NCBI GenBank assembly: GCA_024645305.1
Contig: JAHEFU010000002.1
Span: 1 to 33,960 of the forward strand
Direction: 5' to 3'
DNA from: Planctomycetales bacterium
Lineage (GTDB): Bacteria > 4484-113 > JAFGCY01
DNA: 33,960 bases
Part shown: positions 21,125 through 29,425 of the stretch, piece after piece
Layout of the letters: the number at the start of each line of letters is the position of its first letter
How positions within the stretch are numbered: position 1 is the first letter of the stretch
Notes under the pieces: generated by a model
Told to the model about the DNA's origin: nothing
Database searches by the model: none
What the model saw: only the letters and a program-made list of their open reading frames with translations
Translations under genes and position numbers: made by a program

Positions 21125-23644
21125 TTGACCAAGAAACGTAACGACAGAATTGAATTCGAGGAGAACATTCTTCCACGCCGCATAGTGCAGGAAATGGAGG
21201 AGAGTTTCCTCGATTACTCCATGAGTGTAATCGTGGCCCGAGCCCTGCCGGATGCCCGTGATGGCCTCAAGCCCATCCACCGGCGTATCCTCTGGGCGAT
21301 GCAGGATGCGGGTTACACCTCTGACAAGGCCACTACGAAGTCCGTGAAGATCGTCGGCGAAGTGATGGGTAACTACCACCCCCACGGCGATGGAGCGCTG
21401 TATGAGGGCCTCGTGCGCATGGGACAGGAGTGGAGCCTGCGCTACCCCCTGATCACCCCGCAGGGTAACTTCGGTTCCATTGATGGCGACCCGCCGGCCG
21501 CCATGCGATACACCGAGGCCAAGATGAGCAACCTCGCGGCTTACCTGCTCAAGGATGTGAAGAAAGACACCGTTGACTGGGTGCCAACCTTTGATCCGAA
21601 CCGCATAGAGCCGACGGTGCTTCCCGCCGGTGTGCCCAACCTGCTGATGAACGGCTCAGAGGGCATCGCGGTGGGCATGGCAACCCGCATCCCGCCGCAC
21701 AACCTGCGTGAGCTGACCGCCGCGATCAAGAAGCTCGTGGCCAAACCGGGCATTGACATTGAGGAGCTGATCGAGGAGGTGCAGGGGCCGGACTTCCCGA
21801 CCGCCGGGCTGCTGCTGGGCAACGCCGGGGCCAAGGAGGCCTACCGCACCGGACGGGGTTCCGTCACGATGCGGGGCCGTGCCGAGATTGAGGAGGATGA
21901 CCGCGGCCGCAACAACATCGTGATCACGGAGATCCCCTACCAGGTCAACAAGAGCACCCTGATCCAGAAGATCGCGCTGCTTGTACAGAACAAGAAGATC
22001 CAGAACGTGCGCGACATCCGCGACGAGTCTGACCGTACGGGGATCCGCATCGTCGTCGAGCTGGGCAAGGACGCCCAGGCCAACGTGATCCTCAACAACC
22101 TCTACAAGAATACCCAGCTGCAGACGACATACAGCATGATCATGCTGGCGCTGCGCGACGGCGTGCCGCGCCTGCTGAACCTCAAGGACTTCCTGAAGAT
22201 ATTCGTCAAGCACCGCCAGGTCGTGATCCTGCGGCGCAGCGAGCATGACCGCATCAAGGCCCAGGAGCGCGCCCACGTGCTTGAGGGCCTCAGGATCGCG
22301 CTTGACAACATTGACGAGGTTGTCAAGATCATCCGCCAGAGCCGCGATACGGAATTCGCCCGCACGGAGTTGATGAACCGCTTCAAGCTCAGTGAGGTCC
22401 AGGCCCAGGCGATCCTGGACATGCGCCTGTCCCAGCTGACGAACCTCGAGGCGACCAAGATCACCGATGAGCTCAAGAAGCTCTATGCGCTGATCGAGGA
22501 ACTGACAAAAGTCATCGATGACCCAGTGCGCCTCGATGAGGTGCTGATCGAGGAACTTGACGAGGCCACGCAGAGGTTCGGCGACGAGCGCAAGACCGTG
22601 ATCGGCCGGATGGCGGAGGACGGCAGCTTCAACGAGGAGGACCTGATCCGCCGCGAGGATGTGGTGGTCACAGTGACCCGTGGCGGCTATATCAAGCGCA
22701 TCCCCGCCAGCACCTACCGGGCCCAGGGCCGCGGCGGGCGCGGGATGATCGGGGCGCGCACCAAGGAAGAGGATGTGGTGCGCAACATCATCCACACGAG
22801 CACCCATGACACGATGCTGTGCTTCACGAGCCGCGGGGCCGTGCACAGCCTGAAGGTCTATCAGATTCCGGCCTTCGAACGCTACGCCAAGGGTATCCCG
22901 GTTGTCAACCTGATCAGCCTGCAGCCCGGCGAGTGGGTCACGAGCCTGATCACGGTGACGGACTTCAGCAAGCCATACCTGTTCATGTGCACCAAGAAGG
23001 GCACCGTCAAGCGCACGAAGCTTGAGGAGTTCAGCAAGCTGCGTGTGACCGGCAAGCGGGCCATTGGCCTGGCTGACGACGACGAACTGTACTTCGTGCG
23101 CGAAACCACCGGCGAGGACCAGCTGCTGATCTTCACGCACCGTGGCTATGCCGTCAAGTTCGATGAGGGTCAGGTGCGCGTGATGGGCACGAGTGCACAG
23201 GGTGTGCGCGGCGTGAACCTGATTGACGACGCTGACCATGTGGTCGGGATGGACCTGGCCAATGATGATGACGAAGTGCTGATTGTGGGCGAGAACGGGC
23301 TGGGCAAACGCAGCAAGGTCGAGCTGTTCCGCAAGACCAAGCGCGGCGCCAAGGGCGTGATCGCCATGAAGATGACGGAGAAGACCGGCAATGTGGTCGG
23401 GGCGGCGCGTGTCGAGCAGAGCGACGAGGTGATGCTGATCACCTCCAGCGGGATGATCATCCGCACACGCGTGGCCGAGATCAGCTCGCTGGGTCGATCC
23501 ACCCAGGGCGTGAAGGTGATCAACCTCAAGGATGACGACAGGCTGACGGCCATCGAGATCGTCCCAGAGGAGAACGATGTAGATGGCAACGACGGTGAGC
23601 TTTTCGATGAGACCCCGGATACGCCGGATTCCGGCGCGGAGTAA
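21125..23644 (+). CDS. gyrA: DNA gyrase subunit A
   Basis: Breakage-reunion subunit of gyrase, which introduces negative supercoils. I choose TTG 21125 (MTKKRNDRIEFEEN), because GGAG lies eight bases upstream; GTG 21095 would overlap the leader hairpin. This gives 839 aa. Landmarks are RALPDARDGLKPIHRRI, VGEVMGNYHPHGDGAL, the active-site Tyr in AAMRYTEAKM, and in the C-terminal wrapping domain the GyrA-box QGRGGRG. The box separates it from ParC. QRDR positions equivalent to E. coli Ser83 and Asp87 are Gly90 and Glu94. The acidic tail (EENDVDGNDGELFDETPD) is typical. gyrB is not adjacent. A strong terminator follows. Confidence 0.97.
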   Translation: MTKKRNDRIEFEENILPRRIVQEMEESFLDYSMSVIVARALPDARDGLKPIHRRILWAMQDAGYTSDKATTKSVKIVGEVMGNYHPHGDGALYEGLVRMGQEWSLRYPLITPQGNFGSIDGDPPAAMRYTEAKMSNLAAYLLKDVKKDTVDWVPTFDPNRIEPTVLPAGVPNLLMNGSEGIAVGMATRIPPHNLRELTAAIKKLVAKPGIDIEELIEEVQGPDFPTAGLLLGNAGAKEAYRTGRGSVTMRGRAEIEEDDRGRNNIVITEIPYQVNKSTLIQKIALLVQNKKIQNVRDIRDESDRTGIRIVVELGKDAQANVILNNLYKNTQLQTTYSMIMLALRDGVPRLLNLKDFLKIFVKHRQVVILRRSEHDRIKAQERAHVLEGLRIALDNIDEVVKIIRQSRDTEFARTELMNRFKLSEVQAQAILDMRLSQLTNLEATKITDELKKLYALIEELTKVIDDPVRLDEVLIEELDEATQRFGDERKTVIGRMAEDGSFNEEDLIRREDVVVTVTRGGYIKRIPASTYRAQGRGGRGMIGARTKEEDVVRNIIHTSTHDTMLCFTSRGAVHSLKVYQIPAFERYAKGIPVVNLISLQPGEWVTSLITVTDFSKPYLFMCTKKGTVKRTKLEEFSKLRVTGKRAIGLADDDELYFVRETTGEDQLLIFTHRGYAVKFDEGQVRVMGTSAQGVRGVNLIDDADHVVGMDLANDDDEVLIVGENGLGKRSKVELFRKTKRGAKGVIAMKMTEKTGNVVGAARVEQSDEVMLITSSGMIIRTRVAEISSLGRSTQGVKVINLKDDDRLTAIEIVPEENDVDGNDGELFDETPDTPDSGAE

Positions 23645-23677
23645 GCCCGCAGCCCGATTGCAAATAGGATGAACGAG

Positions 23678-23707
23678 GGAGCCCCGCCACGGCGGGGCTC
23701 CGTTTTG
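23678..23707 (+). terminator. Rho-independent terminator of gyrA
   Basis: GGAGCCCCGCC (23678-23688) pairs perfectly with GGCGGGGCTCC (23691-23701), 11 bp, followed by GTTTTG. The stem is nearly identical to the terminator at 2751-2778. Confidence 0.92.
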
Positions 23708-23752
23708 CCCGGGCCGGGCGGCCGGCGGATCGCAGGCTTGCGCCGGATGCTG

Positions 23753-23758
23753 TACACT
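23753..23758 (+). promoter_or_regulatory. -10 box of the DUF389 gene
   Basis: TACACT at 23753-23758, no clear -35. Leader of about 33 nt with a weak AGG before ATG 23798. Confidence 0.3.
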
Positions 23759-23797
23759 CAGTGACGAGTGCCGCCGGGGCGGGCATGACAGGCAGCA

Positions 23798-25492
23798 ATG
23801 TTCATCAGGCTGAGCAACAAGGAACGCAAGGAACTGATCACGCAGATCAGGGTGATGGCGCATCCCAACCTTTCGTTCTACATCCTGATGCTCCTGTCAA
23901 CGCTGATCGCGGGCTATGGTCTGCTTGCCAACAGCACTGCGGTAGTGATCGGGGCGATGCTGGTGGCACCCCTGATGGGGCCGATCTTCGGCATGACCCT
24001 GGGCCTCGTGATCGGTGACCGCAAACTGTTCTTCGAATCCCTGCTGGCGGAGACCACCGGTGTTGTCCTGGCCATCCTGATGGGTGTGCTGATCGGCAGC
24101 ATGCCCTTCATTCCGCCCTATGAATCCGAGATCCTGTCCCGCACGCAGCCCACACTCTTCGACATGATTATTGCCCTTGCATCGGGCCTGGCGGGCGGCT
24201 ATGTGCTCGTCAATCCGAAGCTGAACTCCGGCATCGCGGGGGTTGCCATCGCCACCGCCCTGGTGCCGCCCCTGGCGGTCTGCGGCCTGGAGATCGCGGC
24301 GGGCGGAATGCAGGAGGCGCAGCTGGCATTCCTGCTGTTCATCTCCAACGTGTTCGCGATCCTGCTCAGTGCGGCCGTCATTTTCATGCTGTCCGGGGTG
24401 GAGCGGGTGCATGAACCGGGAGCCTCCCGCCTGCTGCACCTGCTGCGGACTTTCGGGCCCGGCGTCGTGGCCCTGAGCGGGTTGACATTCTTCCTGTCAC
24501 TGCGCCTGGTTGACATCGTCAGCCTTCGGCAGCTTGAGGACAACATCCGCAGCATCACACGCAGCGAGGTCCAGCAGTCGGTGAAGGGAGCTGAGCTGTC
24601 AGTCTGCGAAATCAGGATCCAGCCTGAAATGATAGACGTGGAAACCGTCGTGCTGTCGTGGAAGGTCTTTGACGAAGTGCGTGTGGCCCAGATCGAGGAC
24701 ACACTGGAGCGGGAGACCGGTCGCGCTGTCACCCTGATCGTGCGTACCTATTCCACACATGACTACGATTCCCATGGCAAGTACTACTGGGACAGCGACG
24801 AGGAGGTCCGCGAACAACAGCGCCTCAAGGCCCAGCTGGCTGCGCAGGAGCTGGCGGGAGTCAGTGCCACACTGCGGGAATACCTCAAGCAGGTCTCGGG
24901 AGCATTCCTCAAGGAGGTCTACGAGGACGCTGCCCGAGAGAATGGCAAGCTGGCGTTCACTGCGGAGATCGAATCAATCAAGCCACTGGCTCCCCAGCAG
25001 ATCATGGAGATGCAGCAGCAGCTGATGGCCTTCATGCTGGAATCGCGCGGACAGGAAACGCAGGTCTACCTGCGCGTCCGGCAGGACAACGTGCGCTACA
25101 TGGATGCGGAAGGCATCCTGTTCGAACAGGCCGCCAGCGAACCGCCGCCGGGCTATGAGGAAACGCGGGAGCTGCTTTACCACGCCCTGGCCCTGCGACT
25201 CGCCGAGCTGCAGCCGGGGGCGATCCTGGACGACCTGCAGCACCGCCGGGGGCTGGATACCCGGGTGCACGGAGCGGGTGGCAGCGGGCCACTGCGGGAG
25301 GTCCTGATCGTGCAGGCCACGATATATTCCCCGGCCCTGTTCAGCCCGCAGGAGATCAGTGAAGTGGAAGGCATGCTGGCGGAGATGGTTACTGTCCCGG
25401 TCTGGCTGCAGTTTGACAACTTCATCCGGGCCTACATTGACAGTGGCGGTATCCAGCAGGGGTTTACCAGCAGCGAGTCCCCCGGCAGTTGA
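23798..25492 (+). CDS. DUF389 family multi-pass membrane protein with long cytoplasmic tail
   Basis: 564 aa. The N-terminal 235 residues match the DUF389 (TIGR00341-type) membrane domain. Hydrophobic segments include FYILMLLSTLIAGYGLLANS, AVVIGAMLVAPLMGPIFGM, GVVLAILMGVLIGSM, MIIALASGLAGGYVL, GVAIATALVPPLAVCGLEI and FLLFISNVFAILLSAAVIF. The motif VIGAMLVAPLMGP and the ALVPPLAVCG turn are diagnostic. The last TM (about 230-250) is followed by about 310 mostly polar residues with long charged helices (probable coiled coil, EEVREQQRLKAQLAAQEL). The function of this family is unknown; transport or sensing has been suggested. The tail is longer than in many relatives. Confidence 0.9.
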   Translation: MFIRLSNKERKELITQIRVMAHPNLSFYILMLLSTLIAGYGLLANSTAVVIGAMLVAPLMGPIFGMTLGLVIGDRKLFFESLLAETTGVVLAILMGVLIGSMPFIPPYESEILSRTQPTLFDMIIALASGLAGGYVLVNPKLNSGIAGVAIATALVPPLAVCGLEIAAGGMQEAQLAFLLFISNVFAILLSAAVIFMLSGVERVHEPGASRLLHLLRTFGPGVVALSGLTFFLSLRLVDIVSLRQLEDNIRSITRSEVQQSVKGAELSVCEIRIQPEMIDVETVVLSWKVFDEVRVAQIEDTLERETGRAVTLIVRTYSTHDYDSHGKYYWDSDEEVREQQRLKAQLAAQELAGVSATLREYLKQVSGAFLKEVYEDAARENGKLAFTAEIESIKPLAPQQIMEMQQQLMAFMLESRGQETQVYLRVRQDNVRYMDAEGILFEQAASEPPPGYEETRELLYHALALRLAELQPGAILDDLQHRRGLDTRVHGAGGSGPLREVLIVQATIYSPALFSPQEISEVEGMLAEMVTVPVWLQFDNFIRAYIDSGGIQQGFTSSESPGS

Positions 25493-25533
25493 CCCTGGCG
25501 GAGACGGCCTGGCGGTCCCCGGGCCAGTCCGGG

Positions 25534-25539
25534 TATACT
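25534..25539 (+). promoter_or_regulatory. -10 box of a leaderless CAP-domain gene transcript
   Basis: TATACT at 25534-25539 ends seven bases before ATG 25547. There is no SD between them. Confidence 0.5.
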
Positions 25540-25546
25540 GGACTGA

Positions 25547-26452
25547 ATGGGGATGACCGGGAAAACAGGCCCTCAGCACTTCGCAGCCAGGCTGTCCGTT
25601 GTGCTGTTCGCCGTCCTGCAGGTGTCATGTTCCCCCTCCGGCGGGACTGCGCAGGGCTGGCCCGGCATCAATGACACGGCCCGCGTCAACTTCAGCGCGG
25701 CCTATTCGGCGGTCTCCCGCTTCAATGACATCCGCCGCGAAGTAGGCGTGCAGACAGTTGGCCTGGATTATGACCTGTCCCGTGGCTGCCAGCTGCACGC
25801 GGACTACCTGAAGGCCAATACCGTCAGCCTCGGACTGGTTGGCCTGGATGCACACCATGAGGATGAGGCCAGGCCCCTGTACACGGAAGAGGGGGCCAGC
25901 GCCGGCGCAGCCAGCATCATCTATGAAGGAGTTGCCCCCGTGGACGCCGTGGACCGCTGGATGCGCACCTTTTACCACCGCATCGGACTGCTGGACCCAA
26001 ACCTGCATTACGTCGGATACGGCAGCAGTGGCAGCTACCAGGTGATGAATGCCCTGCATGGGCGGATCCGTGGTGAATTCAGCGCACCGTACACGGTGCT
26101 CTACCCGCAGCCCGGGGCGCAGGAAATCATTGGTCACTTCGAGAATGAGATTCCCTGGCCGGTACCCGGCGATGACAGCCTGGGGATTCCGATCACAGTC
26201 GAATTCTTCGGCCCCGGGAGCTACGAGCTGGATGCCGTCGAGGGCTGGCTGCAGGATCTGAGCACGCACAGCCTGGTTCCCACGTACCTGCAGTACCCGG
26301 GCAAGCCGCTGCTGGCGGACTGGGACCTGCCGGGGGTGATTGCCCTGATCCCGGTGGATCCGCTGGAGGGCGGCCATCGTTACAGGGTGCATGTTTCAGC
26401 ATTGCTCAACCGGGAACCATGGAAACAGAGCTGGGACTTCAGTACACACTGA
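25547..26452 (+). CDS. Lipoprotein with CAP/SCP domain
   Basis: 301 aa. An N-terminal hydrophobic segment ends in the lipobox LQVSC, so it is probably a lipoprotein. The CAP (cysteine-rich secretory protein/SCP) fold spans about residues 50-175: AVSRFNDIRREVGVQTVGLDYDLSRGCQLHADYLKAN, HHEDEARPLYTEEGASAGAAS, VDRWMRTFYHRIGLLDP and YGSSGSYQVMNAL. The four His/Glu cavity residues are only partly recognisable. Residues 190-301 look like an Ig-like C-terminal domain (IPITVEFFGPGSYELDAVEGWL). Bacterial CAP proteins are extracytoplasmic; their activity is unclear. The start is supported by -10 spacing for a leaderless message. Confidence 0.85.
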   Translation: MGMTGKTGPQHFAARLSVVLFAVLQVSCSPSGGTAQGWPGINDTARVNFSAAYSAVSRFNDIRREVGVQTVGLDYDLSRGCQLHADYLKANTVSLGLVGLDAHHEDEARPLYTEEGASAGAASIIYEGVAPVDAVDRWMRTFYHRIGLLDPNLHYVGYGSSGSYQVMNALHGRIRGEFSAPYTVLYPQPGAQEIIGHFENEIPWPVPGDDSLGIPITVEFFGPGSYELDAVEGWLQDLSTHSLVPTYLQYPGKPLLADWDLPGVIALIPVDPLEGGHRYRVHVSALLNREPWKQSWDFSTH

Positions 26453-26508
26453 GCAATTCCAGCGCTGCTGCCTGGAAGCGAACCGGCCAGCCGGGAGCCG
26501 AAATAGGC

Positions 26509-26514
26509 TAAAAT
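26509..26514 (+). promoter_or_regulatory. -10 box of the PASTA-rpe-metK operon
   Basis: TAAAAT at 26509-26514 ends nine bases before GTG 26524, with no SD. The transcript would be leaderless or carry only a few leader bases. Confidence 0.45.
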
Positions 26515-26523
26515 TGCAGACTG

Positions 26524-27543
26524 GTGGCCAGATCCCGTAAATCACAGGCACAGAAGATCGTGAACTTCGGCTGCGCGCTGGCGATCGTGGTCGTGCTGGG
26601 AGTGATCGGATACTTCGTCTGGGATATCTTCCGCAACTTCGATTCCGACTTCCTCAGCAGCGGTGAAGTTTCGAATGTGCCTGCGATTGTGGGGATGAGC
26701 GAGGATGATGCCCTGGAGGCCCTGCGCAGCGCCGGCTTCAGGCCGGAGAGGCGGGAAAGCGTAATCAGTGAGGACGTGGCCAAGGGCCTCGTGTTCCGCC
26801 AGGACCCGGAAGGCGGCCATCGCAAGAAACAGGGCAGCCAGGTGCGCTACTACCTCAGCCTCGGCAATCCACGCTTCGTGGTGCCGGACCTGGAAGGCCG
26901 GGACATTGCGGAAGCCACCGCGCTGCTGGATGAGGCCGGGATGCAGATCGGCCGGATTGAACGAATCTACATGCCTGCCCTGAAGGACCGGACGGTGATC
27001 AGCCAGGATCCTGTGAAGGGCAAGGAATTCCCGGGGCCGGTTTCCATCGACCTGCGTGTGGCCGACAGCCGCGACCTGCCGCAGATCAGCATGCCTGACC
27101 TCGCCGGCAAGCCACTGCGCAGCGCGGAGGAGATGCTGGTCCGCAGCAACCTGCACCTGCGGCAGGTGGACTACGTGGCGAATGACAACGTTGCCAGCGG
27201 CACGGTGCTCAGCCAGAACGTGGCAGCCGGGCAGAGCGTGCAGCTCGGCAACAGCGTGGCCCTGACAGTCGCAGCTCCGGAGGCGGTGATCTCCAGCTGG
27301 ACGCGCACCATCACAGTGCGAGTGCCCGTCACCGGCGGGCCGCGCATGCAGCAGGTCAAGATCAAGGTCTTCGACCAGATCGCCCAGAACACGATCGTGT
27401 ACGATGAGATGCATGAAAGCGGCAGCTTCGTTGACAAGCGGATCCCCCTCGAGGGCAAGGCCACGGTGATGATCTACATCCAGGACATGGAGACGGCCTA
27501 CCGGGAGGAGCGGATCCCCTATGCATCCGAGGAGGACGCATGA
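26524..27543 (+). CDS. Membrane-anchored protein with three PASTA domains
   Basis: 339 aa from GTG 26524. A basic N-terminus (ARSRKSQAQK) is followed by one TM helix (ALAIVVVLGVIGYFVWDIF, about 20-38). Three PASTA domains span about 53-118, 119-184 and 188-254, each with the VP/MPDL...G..A...L..AG pattern and a final SQ(D/N)P or SQNVAAG stretch. PASTA domains bind muropeptides or lipid II. Here they are not fused to a kinase or PBP, so this is an envelope sensor or scaffold (inference). The C-terminal 80 residues (TITVRVPVTGGPRMQQVKI) are an extra beta domain. TGA overlaps ATG of rpe by four bases, as in an operon. Confidence 0.9.
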   Translation: MARSRKSQAQKIVNFGCALAIVVVLGVIGYFVWDIFRNFDSDFLSSGEVSNVPAIVGMSEDDALEALRSAGFRPERRESVISEDVAKGLVFRQDPEGGHRKKQGSQVRYYLSLGNPRFVVPDLEGRDIAEATALLDEAGMQIGRIERIYMPALKDRTVISQDPVKGKEFPGPVSIDLRVADSRDLPQISMPDLAGKPLRSAEEMLVRSNLHLRQVDYVANDNVASGTVLSQNVAAGQSVQLGNSVALTVAAPEAVISSWTRTITVRVPVTGGPRMQQVKIKVFDQIAQNTIVYDEMHESGSFVDKRIPLEGKATVMIYIQDMETAYREERIPYASEEDA

Positions 27544-28190
27544 AGATCGCACCATCCGTACTGGCCTGTGACCTGTCTGACATCAGGAGCGGCCTGAAGG
27601 AAATGGCCTACAGCGGCTGTGACATGGTCCACTGGGATGTGATGGACGGGCACTTCGTGCCCAACCTGACCTTTGGCCCGGGCACGGTGCGCTGGGCCCG
27701 CAACCACAGCGAGCTGCCCTTCGATGTGCACCTGATGGTGACGGACCCGATGCAGTACCTGCCGCTGCTCACGGACGTCGGAGTGGAGATGGTCAGCTTC
27801 CAGATCGAGGCCACGAGCTTTGCGCCGCGGCTGATCTCACTGATGCGCGAACTGGATTTCAAGCCCAGCGTGGCCATCAACCCGCAGACCTCCCTCGTGG
27901 CGGTCGAGGAGATCCTCGACCTCGTTGACAACGTGCTTGTGATGAGCGTTGACCCGGGCTTCGGCGGGCAGGAATTCATGTCCTCCACCTTCGCCAAGCT
28001 GGAGAAGCTCGTGGAGTACCGTGAGTCACAGAATCTCGTGTTCAGCATCCAGGTGGACGGCGGGGTCAACCTCAACAATGCAAATGAGCTGGCGGCCACC
28101 GGTGTTGACATCGTGGTCACCGGCAGTTCATTCTTCCGGGCGGAAGACCGCCCGGCCTTCGTGCGCAAGATCCGCGGCATGGATCGCTAG
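27540..28190 (+). CDS. rpe: Ribulose-phosphate 3-epimerase
   Basis: 216 aa. Interconverts ribulose 5-phosphate and xylulose 5-phosphate in the pentose phosphate pathway; cytoplasmic TIM barrel. Motifs are APSVLACDLSDI, VHWDVMDGHFVPNLTFGP (metal His and Asp), FDVHLMVTDP, MSVDPGFGGQEFM and IQVDGGVNL. The usual phosphate-binding end (VVTGSSFFRAED) is present. ATG overlaps the PASTA stop (ATGA), with GAGGAGG upstream, and metK follows after 17 bp. Confidence 0.97.
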   Translation: MKIAPSVLACDLSDIRSGLKEMAYSGCDMVHWDVMDGHFVPNLTFGPGTVRWARNHSELPFDVHLMVTDPMQYLPLLTDVGVEMVSFQIEATSFAPRLISLMRELDFKPSVAINPQTSLVAVEEILDLVDNVLVMSVDPGFGGQEFMSSTFAKLEKLVEYRESQNLVFSIQVDGGVNLNNANELAATGVDIVVTGSSFFRAEDRPAFVRKIRGMDR

Positions 28191-28207
28191 CACCACCAGG
28201 AGATCCG

Positions 28208-29425
28208 ATGGCGGAACACATGTTCACAAGCGAGAGCGTCACCGAGGGGCATCCCGACAAGGTCTGCGACCGCATCAGCGATGCGATCCTCGACGACATC
28301 CTCGCCAATGACCCCGCGGCCCGCGTGGCCTGCGAGACCTGTACCAACACCGGGTTCATCCTGGTGATGGGCGAGATCAGCACGACGCATTATGCCAACG
28401 TGCAGGAGATCGCCCGCCGCACGATCCAGGAGATCGGCTACAACGAGACAAACGGCCTGAGCAGCGAGCAGTGTGCCGTGCTGGTCAGCCTGGACGAGCA
28501 GAGCCCGGATATCGCAATGGGTGTCAACAGCAGTCAGGAGGCACGCGAGGGCAGCAGCGACCCGCTGGATGCCACGGGGGCCGGCGACCAGGGGATGATG
28601 TTCGGCTATGCCTCGACGGAGAGCGAGCGCCTGGCTCCCGGCAGCTTCATGCCGCTGCCGATCCAACTGGCCCACGGGCTGGCCCGCCGGCTGGCGGAGC
28701 TGCGGCATGCCGAGCCGGATGCGGGGCTGCGGCCTGACGGCAAGACCCAGGTCAGTGCACGCTATGACGGGCAGCGCTTCATCGGCGTTGATACCATCGT
28801 TGTCAGCAGCCAGCACGAGCCCTGGCTGGAGATGCGGGAACTGGACAGAATGGTGCGTGAGCAGGTGATCGGCAGCGTGCTGCCCACCGAGCTGACCCTG
28901 CCGAAGATGGAGCTGCTTGTCAACCCGACCGGCAAGTTCGTGATCGGCGGACCGCAGGGTGACAGCGGCCTGACCGGGCGCAAGATCATCGTGGATACCT
29001 ATGGCGGAACGGCGCGGCACGGCGGCGGCGCCTTCAGCGGCAAGGATCCCACCAAGGTGGACCGTTCGGCCAGCTATTATGCGCGCTACGTTGCCAAGAA
29101 CCTCGTGGCGGCGGGCGTGGCTGAGCGGCTGGAGCTTCAGGTGAGCTATGCTATCGGCATCGCACATCCGACCAGCCTTGCCGTGGACTGCTTCGGCACG
29201 GAGACCGTCCCGCTGGAACGCATCCAGGCGCTGCTGGACTCTCGGGACATCTTCGACTTCCGCCCGCTGGCGATCATCGACGCCCTGCAGCTGCGCCACA
29301 CGCGCTACAGCCCGGTGGCGGCATATGGGCACTTCGGACGCACGGACCTGGACCTGAGCTGGGAACGCCTCGACATGGTTGATGCGGTCTGCCAGGCCCT
29401 GGGCAGCCGCCGCATTACTGCGTGA
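28208..29425 (+). CDS. metK: S-adenosylmethionine synthetase
   Basis: 405 aa. Makes SAM from ATP and methionine. Landmarks are SVTEGHPDKVCDRISDAILD, VLVSLDEQSPDIAMGV, GAGDQGMMFGYASTES, GKTQVSARYDG, VNPTGKFVIGGPQGDSGLTGRKI (with the P-loop-like GGPQGD), GGGAFSGKDPTKVDRSASYYARYV and SYAIGIAHPTSL. All active-site motifs are intact. The SD AGGAG lies before ATG 28208, 17 bp after rpe. It overlaps the convergent FG-GAP gene by 11 bp. Confidence 0.98.
   Translation: MAEHMFTSESVTEGHPDKVCDRISDAILDDILANDPAARVACETCTNTGFILVMGEISTTHYANVQEIARRTIQEIGYNETNGLSSEQCAVLVSLDEQSPDIAMGVNSSQEAREGSSDPLDATGAGDQGMMFGYASTESERLAPGSFMPLPIQLAHGLARRLAELRHAEPDAGLRPDGKTQVSARYDGQRFIGVDTIVVSSQHEPWLEMRELDRMVREQVIGSVLPTELTLPKMELLVNPTGKFVIGGPQGDSGLTGRKIIVDTYGGTARHGGGAFSGKDPTKVDRSASYYARYVAKNLVAAGVAERLELQVSYAIGIAHPTSLAVDCFGTETVPLERIQALLDSRDIFDFRPLAIIDALQLRHTRYSPVAAYGHFGRTDLDLSWERLDMVDAVCQALGSRRITA

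Noticed and set aside
21656..23863. 735-codon open frame opposite gyrA
   Set aside because: Antisense to an unmistakable gyrA. The His/Asp/Leu-rich composition arises from complementing its codons.
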